Notes under the pieces: generated by a model | Told to the model about the DNA's origin: nothing | The model's database searches: none | The model's input: the letters and a program-made list of their open reading frames with translations, nothing else | Assembly: GCF_001039355.2 (NCBI RefSeq) | Contig: NW_019775822.1 | Location: 1-64,000, forward strand | Length of the DNA stretch: 64,000 nt | Origin: Lingula anatina | Taxonomy: Eukaryota; Brachiopoda; Lingulata; Lingulida; Lingulidae | Reading direction: 5' to 3' | Program-made: the position numbers and the translations under genes | Part shown: positions 26,289-38,300 of the stretch, piece by piece | How positions within the stretch are numbered: the stretch's first letter is position 1 | How the letters are laid out: the number at the start of each line of letters is the position of its first letter

Positions 26289-27878
26289 TTTGTTTGGTTT
26301 TTCAGGCCGAGTTTGCAGAGGCCCTAGCACTGAAACCATCTTCACTATTTGTGGAGCAGTTTTTCTCTATGCTGGACAAGGATCAGAATGGATACATCTC
26401 CTTCAGGGAGTTTCTATATGCTGTGGTTCTCTTCTCCAAAGGTAAAAATTAAATTTATCTTGAATCAAAAATAATTATAACTCAATCCCATATGAATCAA
26501 TAAATGAAACATTGGATCAAAAAGTAAATTGATTTTAAATTATATTGGAAGGATAAATAATTATAAAATCTATAATGGAATGATAGGTACTTTAAGCAGT
26601 TATTAAATATTTGAATAGATATATATTAAGAAGTTGAATGTTAGTAAAAGCAAAATATATTTCACCTCTGTAGTGGAATGGGTATTATTGAACTTTTGTT
26701 GAATATTTGATCATTATCTTGCACTGTATATTTCAGGATCCTGTGAAGACAAACTTCACATGCTGTTCAGGATGTATGATCTCAACCACAGTGGCTCTCT
26801 GAATAAAGAAGAAATTGCAGCTTTACTGAGGTTGGACTTTGTTGTTTTTGTTGTTGTTGTTCAAATTCCCATGCTAAATAGGAACAAAATTGACTGAGAG
26901 GCAAATTTCCTAAAAAAAATTTGTTTGTTTGTTTTTAGAGTGTACTTATACTAGCTGTACTTGAAGAAGGTAATAGAAAAATTTTAGGTTTAGATTTTTT
27001 TTGCACTGACTAACTTTAATGATATAGACTAATACTTTATTTAAAAAGGATTCAGCAAAATTAGAATGTTTTATCCAGGTCTCTGCTAGAAATGGCCAAC
27101 ACTGACCTGACAGCAGACGAGGTAGATAAACTGACGGAGACCATGTTTGTCAACTCTGGCCTGGAAGGGAAAGGATCACTCCGATTTGAGGAATTTCAAC
27201 AACTGCTAGCAGACGACATGACAAAGTTGTGGGATGTCTGCATAGATTGGAAGGGTGAGAGGGTTAAATAATGTTTTCAAGACGATGAAAATAAACTCTT
27301 ATTCATTAAGTAAATCTAATAGCTACAGATAATATTATAATTATTGGAGTGTGATTTCTTGAAACAATTGATGTAGAAACTTTTTTTAGTCTGAACTGCT
27401 GAATATTCAAAACTGAACTTTGTGGATAGTTTAGAAGACTGGATACAGCATAAATGTTTATTTTTTTTTCACTTGGTGACAGAGCAGTAACTAACATTGC
27501 TTCCACTGAAATTGTTTCAGGCACTAAAGTTTGCTTCCCAAAGAAAAGAAGGTAAGGTTTGCCATTGAGATTATTGTTTTGAACAGACGAAAAAATGACA
27601 CATAAATACACCCAGCCTGTAATTTAAACAGTAGTTCATGATACAAACTTAGATCAATATAATGTGCAGTGATAAATTTCATGAGTAGTTTAGGTCATGC
27701 ATCTTAATTATCTAGCAGCCCTTATGAGTATATTAAGTTTACATAATGCTGTTGGCTAATATTGGAGTGGATGAGAAAGCATTTTCCAAGAGTAACAGCA
27801 AGCATTATATTTTTAGACCAAAATACAATGAATGCACTATTAAAGCATATAAATTTTTTTAATCATATTATACTCATT

Positions 27879-27921
<43 letters not shown>

Positions 27922-30900
27922 TTGTAGTAATGTTGACAAGGAGAAGGTAAAATTTGGCAACACGGGTCAAGATGCCTTTGGTGCCACACGAGAGAAATAC
28001 CACCCCATCGGAGCCAAGATGAAGAACGTTTTACACTTCATTGAAAACAACAGGCAGCACATCTTTTATCTCATCATCTTCTATGGCATTTGCATTGGGC
28101 TGTTTTCTGAGAGGTTTTATAGTAAGTGGCTCCAGGGAACAAAATGTACAGCTGTGTACTGTTGATAATGAACAATGGCTGGAGTATATGTTATGCACAG
28201 CAGGCACTTTAGAAAATTGGTCGAGTTAGGTTGTACATTGGTATAAAAATATGATTTATAAGAAACTTCAGATCATTTTGATCATTACGTGTTTGTCACC
28301 ATCTTGATCTGATAAATTATATAAATATTTTTCATTAAAATGTTTTTTTTTTTTCCTTTTCCAGCCTATTCAGTGGAGAAAGAACACTTTGGACTTCGCC
28401 GTATTGCCAGTTATGGTGTCCCGGTATCTCGGGGCTCTGCTGCCGCTTTGACCTTCTGCTATTCCTTGATTCTTCTGACAGTGTGTCGTAATCTGATCAC
28501 AAGGTTACGCGAGACTTTTCTCAATCTCTACATCCCCTTTGATTCCAATGTGGCCTTTCACAAGGTCATTGCTTGGACGGCTCTCTTCTTTACATGTAAG
28601 TACGTGAGTTCAGGCTGGGACAGTTTTGGAGCAGAAATTTGGGTCACTGGAGAGACCCCGCTGCACTTATGACATCTTATAAGTTTATGCCTGGTGGCAC
28701 ATAAGCAGTTTAAGTGTCTGATTCTGTGCATGCATTTTTGATGATTTTACAACTGAAGCAGACCTGAAGTATGGTGCTAAATCTTTGCATGCTGACCAAC
28801 AAGCTGTTAAACACGAGGCTTAATTAGTACTAATCTATAAGACATGGCCTGAAATAGTTTTTGGTAGTTAACAAACACAAATGAACTACAGTATTGAATT
28901 TGGATAGAATATTATCAAAGACATGAAAGAATTTGATTTTCAACATACCCTAACATTATATTTGTAATTTACTATCAGTGCTACCCATTTGATTCAAAAT
29001 CCAAAATGGTTGCCAAAAGTATTACCATGTTTATAGTGTGCCCTGCTCATATACTTACAGGTAATATCTGAATGAATTCGTTTTCACACACATTCACATT
29101 AGTACATCATTTGTTTTCATATTCTTTTGATTTCATTCTGCGTGATTATTTATTTCAGTGGCACATGTAGTGGGGCACGCCCTCAACTTCTACCACATCT
29201 CCACACAGCCTGTCCAGCATCTCTGCATCTTTGATGAAATCTTCTTCAAGTTAGTAAACTGTGGTGATTAATTAATAATTCTTTGAGAAGAAAGTTGATT
29301 ATAAATTAGAACTTAAATATAAAAGATATTTATATGACAATATGTTAACACTGTTGATATACTTAGTTTGTTATAGTACATTATATCAGGGATTACATTT
29401 TGCTAAGAGTTTACAGTTACTCATCATTTACAATACTGAGGACAAAGTGAAATATAGTGACTGGAATTGTATCGCTTTCTAAATTTGAATTGAATGTTAT
29501 TAGATAAATGCAGATTTCATTTTTACAGTCAGTGTGGTAAAATTATGTGGCATGCATAATTTGGAAACAAAAATATGCCTTTCTTAGCTTGTACTAGTAT
29601 CTTATGTAGAAACGTGCGTCATATCCAAAGTCATGGATGAAGGTTAAAATATCATGTCTTTTATTGATAAAAAATATATTTAGACTCTTCAAAAATTCTT
29701 TATTTTTCTGACCAGTATTGTGCACTTTTTTAGGTCGGAGTATCTGCCAACTTTTGCATGGTGGCTGTTGGGAACTCTAACTGGTATGTTTTGATGTATT
29801 AATTTAATGATTTGATTTTTTTTTTTTTTTTTTTTTTTTTGGGGGGGGGGGTTGTTGTACAGGTCAATTTCCATATATAGTAAAAGTAGACTGCATAACT
29901 CCTTGCACTGTATTTACCTCAAACATATCTCGNCTGATCCTCTAGTTATTGAATGCTTACAATTGTGATTGATATAACCTGATTGCTTATTATAAAGTAA
30001 GTTTCTGCTTTTAATGTAGGTCGCAACCTTAAATTTTTTTTTTCTAAAAGGCAAATCTGATGAAGCACTGCATGGTGGGATAAGCTTCTTTTCCAATATT
30101 TTGTTTGATACATGTATACTAAAGTAACCCATTGCAATAAGTAAATAAAATGAAATGAATCCAATGGACTGTTACTTGAAGGGAATGAAAGGCAGCCCAT
30201 TGTTTTAAAGCTTATCATCATATTCCATTGACTTGGTTCACACCAATATATGTTATAATTGATTGTGAACCCTTGTCCTTATCTATGCTGCAGGCTCTTA
30301 CTTTGGATCATCAACCAAGAATGGAGACTGAGGCGATAGAACAAGGAACAGCCAAGGAAATTCTTAATCTGGAGCTTTCTAAGGTATAACACTTGAATCC
30401 AGATTGATCCACGTTGATGTTGGTAAAAAAATTAATTGTTTCTTAAGAGACCTATTGTGTTTTAACTTATAGGAGGCATGTCGTGATGACCCTTCATACA
30501 TGGCCTTGAACAGCCATAAACATGACCCATTGATCACATTGACTGAAGGGTCTTTATGAGCTAGGGAACAATTTGCTTTTTACCATCAGTATACTGTAGA
30601 CAATAAAATCTCTAGTTCACCACATTTTAATGCTCTCTAAGCTTTCCCTCAAGATTTTTATTTATTTATTTATTTATTTATTTGTTTGGTTTTTCAGGCG
30701 GAGTTTGCAGAGGCCCTAGCACTGAAACCGTCTTCACTATTTGTGGAGCAGTTTTTCTCTATGCTGGACAAGGATCAGAATGGATACATCTCCTTCAGGG
30801 AGTTTCTTTATGCTGTGGTTCTCTTCTCCAAAGGTAAAAATTAAATTTATCTTGAAACAAAAATAATTATAACTCAATCCCATATGAATCAATAAATGAA

Positions 30901-32282
30901 ACATTGGATCAAAAAGTAAATTGATTTTAAATTATATTGGAAGGATAAATAATTATAAAATCTATAATGGAATGATAGGTACTTTAAGCAGTTATTAAAT
31001 ATTTGAATAGATATATATTAAGAAGTTGAATGTTAGTAAAAGCAAAATATATTTCACCTCTGTAGTGGAATGGGTATTATTGAACTTTTGTTGAATATTT
31101 GATCATTATCTTGCACTGTATATTTCAGGATCCTGTGAAGACAAACTCCACATGCTGTTCAGGATGTATGACCTCAACCACAGTGGCTCTCTGAATAAAG
31201 AAGAAATTGCGGCTTTACTGAGGTTGGACATTGTTGTTTTTGTTGTTGTTGTTGTTGTTTAATTCCCATACTAAATAGGAACAAAACTGACTGAGAGGCA
31301 AATTTACGAAATTTTTGGTTTGTTTGTTTGTTTGTTTTTAGAGTGTACTTATACTAGCTGACTTGAAGAAGGTAATAGAAAAATTTTAGGTTAGATTTTT
31401 TTACATTGACTAACTTAAATGATATAGACTAATACTTTATTTGAAAAGGATTCAGCAAAATTAGAATGTTTTTATCCAGATCTCTGCTAGAAATGGCCAA
31501 CACTGACCTGACAGCAGACGAAGTAGATAAACTGACAGAGACCATGTTTGTCAACTCTGGTCTGGAAGGGAAAGGATCACTCCGATTTGAGGAATTTCAG
31601 CAACTGCTAGCAGACGACATGACAAAGTTGTGGGATGTCTGCATAGATTGGAAGGGTGAGAGGGTTAAATAATGTTTTCAAGACGATGAAATTAGACTAT
31701 TATTCATTAAGTAAATCTAATAGCTATAGATAATATTATAATTATTGGAGTGTGATTTATTGAAACAATTAATGTAGAAACTTTTTTTTTGTCTGAACTG
31801 CTGAATATTCAAAACTGAACTTTGTGGATAGTTTAGAAGACTGGATACAGCATAAATGTTTGGCTTTTTTTTCACTTGGTGACAGAGCAGTAACTAACAT
31901 TGCTTCCCCTGAAATTGTTTCAGGCACTAAAGTTTGCTTCCCAAAGAAAAGAAGGTAAGGTTTGCCATTGAGATTATTGTTTTGAACAGAAGAAAAAATG
32001 ACACATAAATACACCCAGCCTGTAATTTAAACAGTAGTTCATGATACAAACTTAGATCAATATAATGTGCAGTGATAAATTTCATGAGTAGTTTAGGTCA
32101 TGCGTCATCATTATCTAGCAGTCCTTATGAGTATATTAAGTTTACATAATGCTGTTGGCTAATATTGTAGTGGATGAGAAAGCATTTTCCAAGAGTAACA
32201 GCAAGCATTATATTTTTAGACCAAAATACAATGAATGCACTATTAAAGCATATAAAGTTTTTTTAATCATGTTATACTCATT

Positions 32283-32313
<31 letters not shown>

Positions 32314-35300
32314 TTGTAGTAATGTTGACAAGGAGAAGGTAAAATTTGGCAACACGGGTCAAGATGCCTTTGGTGCCACACGAGAGAAATACCACCCCAT
32401 TGGTGCCAAGATGAAGAACGTTTTACACTTCATCGAAAACAACAGACAGCACATCTTTTATCTCATCATCTTCTATGGCATTTGCATTGGGCTATTTTCT
32501 GAGAGGTTTTATAGTAAGTGGCTCCAGGGAACAAAATGTACAGCTGTGCACTGCTGATAATGAACAATGGCTGGAGTATATGTTATGCGCAGCAGACACT
32601 TTAGAAAATTGTTCGAGTTAGGTTGTACTTGGGTATAAAAATATGATTTATAAGAAACTTCAGATCATTTTGATCATTACGTGTTTGTCACCATCTTGAT
32701 CTGATAAATTATATAAATATTTTTCATTGAAATGTATTTATTTTTTTTTCCTTTTCAAGCCTATTCAGTGGAGAAAGAACACTTTGGACTTCGCCGCATT
32801 GCCAGTTATGGTGTCCCAGTGTCTCGGGGCTCTGCTGCTGCCTTGACCTTCTGCTATTCCTTGATCCTTCTGACAGTGTGTCGTAATCTGATCACAAGAT
32901 TACGCGAGACTTTTCTCAATCTCTACATCCCCTTTGATTCCAATGTGGCCTTTCACAAGGTCATTGCTTGGACGGCTCTCTTCTTTACATGTAAGTACGT
33001 GAGTTCAGACTGGGACAGTTTTGGAGCAGAAATTTGGGTCACTGGAGAGACCACGCTGCACTTATGACATCTTAAGTTAATGCCTGGTGGCACATAAGCA
33101 GTTTGAGTGTCTGATTCTGTGCATGCATTTTTGATGATTTTACAACTGAAGTAGACCTGAAGTATGGTGCTAAATCTGTGCATGCTGACCAACAAGAAGC
33201 TGTTAAACACGAGGCTTAGTACTAATCTATAAGACATGGCCTGAAATAGTTTTTGGTAGTTAACAAACACAAATGAACTACAGTATTGAATTTGGATAGA
33301 ATATTATCAAAGACAAGAAAGAATTTGATTTTCAACATACCCTAACATTATAATTGTAATTTACTATCAGTGCTACCCATTTGATTCAAAATCCAAAATG
33401 GTTGCCAAAAGTATTACCATGTTTATAGTGTGCCCTGCTCATATACTTACAGGTAATATCTGAATGAATTCTTTTGTTTTCACACACATTCACATTAGTG
33501 CATCATTTAATTTTATATTCTTTTGATTTCATGCTGCGTGATTATTTATTTCAGTGGCACATGTAGTGGGGCACGCCCTCAACTTCTACCACATTTCCAC
33601 ACAGCCTGTCCAGCATCTCTGCATCTTTGACGAAATCTTTTTCAAGTTAGTAAACAGTGAAATATAGTGACTGGAATTGCATGGCTTTCTTAATTTAAAT
33701 TGAATGTTATTAGATAAATGCAGATTTCATTTTTACAGTCAGTGTGGTAAAATTATGTGGCATGCATAATTTGGAAACAAAAATATGCCTTTCTTAGCTT
33801 GTACTAGTATCTTATGTAGAAACGTGCATCACATCCAAAGTCATGGATGAAGGTTAAAATATCATGTCTTTTATAGATAAAAAAATATATTTAGACTCTT
33901 CAAAAATTCTTTATTTTCCTGACCAGTATTGTGCACTTTTTTAGGTCGGAGTATCTGCCAACTTTTGCATGGTGGCTGTTGGGAACTTTAACTGGTATGT
34001 TTTGATGTATTAATTTAATGATTTGATTTTTTTTTTTTTTTTTGGGGGGGGGGGAAGTTTTGTTGTACAGGTCAACTTCCATGTACATATTTATATAAAC
34101 ATTTTAGTTTTACATTTTATCAAAACTTCATATATAGTAAAAGTAGACTGCATAACTCGTTGCACTGTATTTACCTCAAACATATCTTGATGAACTTAAT
34201 TGTAAGTAATATCGACTGAAATTATGTATTATGATCATTCCCTTAACCAAATCTTTGAGCAACTCTGACAAATTTTCTGGTCCCAGCCATGTGTGTCTGA
34301 GTGGAGTTGACTGTATTTTTTTTTTTAATTTATTGATTTATTATTTTATTTTATTTTATTATTATTATTTTTTAATATTTCCAGGCATGACAGGAGTCCT
34401 GGTTACGATTGTCATATTTGTCATCTACATCTTTGCCACGCAGTGTGCCAGGCAGTTCATCTTCAATGCTTTCTGGGCCACGCACAAGCTCATCATCCCC
34501 ATGTATATTCTGACCATACTGCACGGCAGCGGGCGACTCCTGCAGTTGCCATACTTCTGGGCGTACTTTGTCGGACCTGCCATTTTGTTCACCATTGATA
34601 AGCTGGTCAGCATCAGCCGACGGAAGATGGAAATTTCTGTGATAAATGCAGAACTTTTGCCCTCTGGTTGGTATTTATATTACAAACTGGTTTTAAGTCG
34701 ATAAACTCTTCAAAAGGATTTCTTTCGGAGTTATAATTAAGTTGATTATTGCATGGATGTTTTTAAAATTTGTAACAGAAAGGAATTTTTATGTCCTTGA
34801 TTAACATTATCCTGTTTCTGTATCTTTTATGTTGAGATAAGTGATGAGCAAATGTACTATAACCAATGACTTAAATCACAAAAAATTAGTTGTCTCATTT
34901 TCGTAAATGATAACTTTTAAAATTGAGACAGAAGTTTAACTTTACAGAAGTGGTTACAATTCTCCTTCATTTTTTAAAAAATTATTTATTTATTTATTAT
35001 TATTTTAATTTTTTTCCCTTCTTTTCACAAGATGTCACCTTCCTGGAATTTAAACGCCCGCCCAACTTTGAGTACAAATCAGGGCAGTGGGTGCGCATTG
35101 CCTGCCTGTCACAGGGCCGCCATGAGTATCACCCGTTCACCTTGACCTCTGCCCCCCAGGAGGACACACTCAGCCTCCACATCAGAGCCATAGGACCCTG
35201 GACGTGGAACCTGAGGAACTTATATGACCCGGACATGCTTAGGGATGGCCCCTATCCTAAGGTGCATAGCTGAAGTTTGGAGGTTGAACAAATAAAACAC

Positions 35301-38300
35301 ATTCAAATGTACAATGTACTGATTAACTGAGAACGTAGTAAAATTGGTGTTCTACTGGTATACATGAACATGTGATCTGGTGCTTTTTTTATAGATGGAT
35401 TTTGATGATTTTGTTTAGAATAGGTCAGAAATGGGCTTACTTGAAAATGATTAGATTTTTGTGGTGTGCCTTGATCCAGACCAACATCAAGATCTGAGAA
35501 TATTTAAAAGAATTCTTCATACAGCCAATGACCTTGACCTGTTTTGCTATGATTTCTCTCAACTTACCCTAATTACCAGGCCTGTGCTTTCTAAACATTT
35601 GTATTTCTAATATTAAGTATCAAATCTATTTCAGTTGTTTCTGGATGGCCCCTATGGCTCTGGACACCAGGACTGGTATCAGTACGATGTGTCCATCTTG
35701 GTTGGTGGAGGAATTGGAGTGACCCCATTTGCTTCCATTCTCAAGGACTTTGTCCACATGTCCACCATCAAAAACACTTTTAAGATCAAGTGCCAAAAGG
35801 TAGGGAGATCAAACAAATGTATGAGAACTACTATCCTATTGCGATATTTCATATTTTAAGGTATAAAAACATACTTTGGTGGTCTGGGAAATAAAATATT
35901 TATCAAATTTGTTTTATATTTTCTTTCAGTTTGCTGGTGAGATGGGTGCTGAACTGAATATTCCAATATTTCTTTATTTGAAGATTTATTTTTAAATAAG
36001 TTATAAAAAAAACTCTTTTTGTTTTGTTTTTGAGCATATGGAATCTATCTGTGTTGTTCTTTATTTTCTTCCAGTTTAGAAGCTAGATTACAAATTAAAC
36101 CAAATCTTGAAATGTGTGATTTTTTAAAGTTTCCATGTGTGGTTTTAATATTATAGCAAATTATACAATTGTTGAGCATGTACATGTACATCATATTTAG
36201 GAAAAACAGTTTAAACGTAACTGTAAAGCTGATGTCCCTGTATAGTCATATGAATTCATATTTTGCTGTATTTAACCCCCCCCCCCCAAAAAAAAAAAAA
36301 AAAAAAAATACACCAGTTTCTTAATTACTAAAATCTACCTTTTATTGAATGCACGTACCTGGATTACTGGTAATGCCTTAAATTTGCTGTGTCCTGTAAG
36401 TGATAATAGAGATTACTTTCTTGTAATCTGTGAAGTCTGTGGCATTGAGGTCCTTAATCCATTCTCAGACTGATTGATTGGTTTATTCATATAATTTCTT
36501 TTCAAATACCCTGGTTCAGAACTTGCCATTTTACCATTATTATAATTATTTAATATATATTTTGATTATTTCAGCTGTACTTTATCTGGGTGACAGCCAG
36601 TCAACGCCATTACGAGTGGCTGATCGACATTCTAAGACAAGTGGAGGAGGTGGACAAGAACGGACTAGTCAACATTCACATTTTCATCACACAGTTCTTC
36701 CAAAAGTTTGACCTGAGGACTGCCATGCTGGTATGTTAATATGTGAGGTACTACAAGACTACGACTTGATGAGACCGAAAAATCAGACAAACTTCATCAT
36801 TAAACTGGAAATCCCAATTAAAGCAGAGTGGGATCTCTGCATAGAGAGATTCTAGACTCCCCACTGCATTTTGGCCCAATTCCCTAGCTCAAGCTAGTAA
36901 ATAAAAAAAATTATTTCTGATAATGTGAAAACAAGCAGTTTGGTCTTTGATAGGTCCTGTCTGAACAGATCTTAGTCATAGCACTCACTTTATATTTCCA
37001 TGTAACTTTATCAGCCAGTTAATTTACAAATAAAAATTAAATGGTAAATTAAAATGTGTTGTATTTGTCCTACAAAAATGACAGTTTTGGGGTACAATTA
37101 ATATATATACCTAGGGGTCTGGGTGCAGATCCCTTGTTTCAAAATAAAAGTAGAATCAAGACAGCAGAGACCATTGAACGAGGCAAGTTGCTAGTAATTA
37201 GTGTAACACAGGGAGGACTGTCATTCAGTATTTTGTATTATTTTAATGTCCCAGCCATTTTGAAAGATTAAAAAAAACAATATTCTTATATTATTTACAT
37301 AGTGTATTACAATTAAGTAGCTGTTTGTGTAGTGTCTGTTGTTACCATAATTATTATTATACTGTGTCAGAGGTACATGTAAGAATGATGACAATTCATT
37401 TCAGTATATATGTGAAGAGCATTTCACTAAAGTGTCTGGGAAGAGTTTGTTCACTGGACTGAGAGCAAAGACCCACTTTGGACGTCCCCAGTTTGAGAAG
37501 ATATTCCAGTCAGTTCAGGAGACATCTAAGGTATAAGACCAATAAGACCTGTTCTTTGAGAAATTTACAGAGCTAGCCCTGTACTACATGTAGGCCTTTG
37601 TTGTCAAAATTGCCACCCACCCCAACTCATTTTGTGAATTAGAAAAAATGAGGAGAGATGCTGGATTAATAAATAAGGTTGACTGTGTGAAAGTTTTAAA
37701 GCTTCTATTTCTAGGCAATTCGGTATATGGATAAAATTGCTTCTTTAGCAAAATTATGTAGCATAGTTGGAAATAATTTTTTTATTTGCTTTAATTGTTT
37801 CTTATAAACTTCTACTGTATGTTAAGCTAATATTTATAGGCATTTTGCTTAAGCATAAATAACAAGTTCTTCTATTATACACACTATTTACACAACCCCA
37901 CTTAAACAAAGGGTTCTTGCAAAATACTAAATATGAGACTAATACGTTATGTAGTATATAAGTAATGATAATTGATAAACAACAAATCCAATTATTCATA
38001 TGCTTGCTTTACATTATTAACAAATAAAATATTTTAGGAACCTGAGGTAAGTTTGGTGCTGGTCAGTTATTTGTAATCTCTTCCTCTTCCAGTTTTCAGT
38101 TTTAGTAATTGCATGCGTTCTAAACTGTGTCAATAACCTTTGAGTTAACTCAAAATAGTATTTTAAACAGGTCATTCTAGTTTACAGTCTTTTTGTTAAG
38201 TGGTTAAAACCCCACGAGGGCTAACCTACAACATGGTCAGTTATGAGGTTTTTTTTGGACTATCGGCATATTTCAGACTTTTTGGAGCCAAAAATGCCCC

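Larger units (their letters stand above)
25554..29932. repeat. Tandem block B, copy 1 (DUOX exons 18-26 with introns)
   Basis: About 4.4 kb repeated in direct orientation at 29946-34187. Homology runs right up to the single N at 29933. Relative to copy 2 it has about 185 bp extra in the intron after exon 25 and longer TTTA arrays, and lacks about 60 bp near its right end. Confidence 0.93.
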
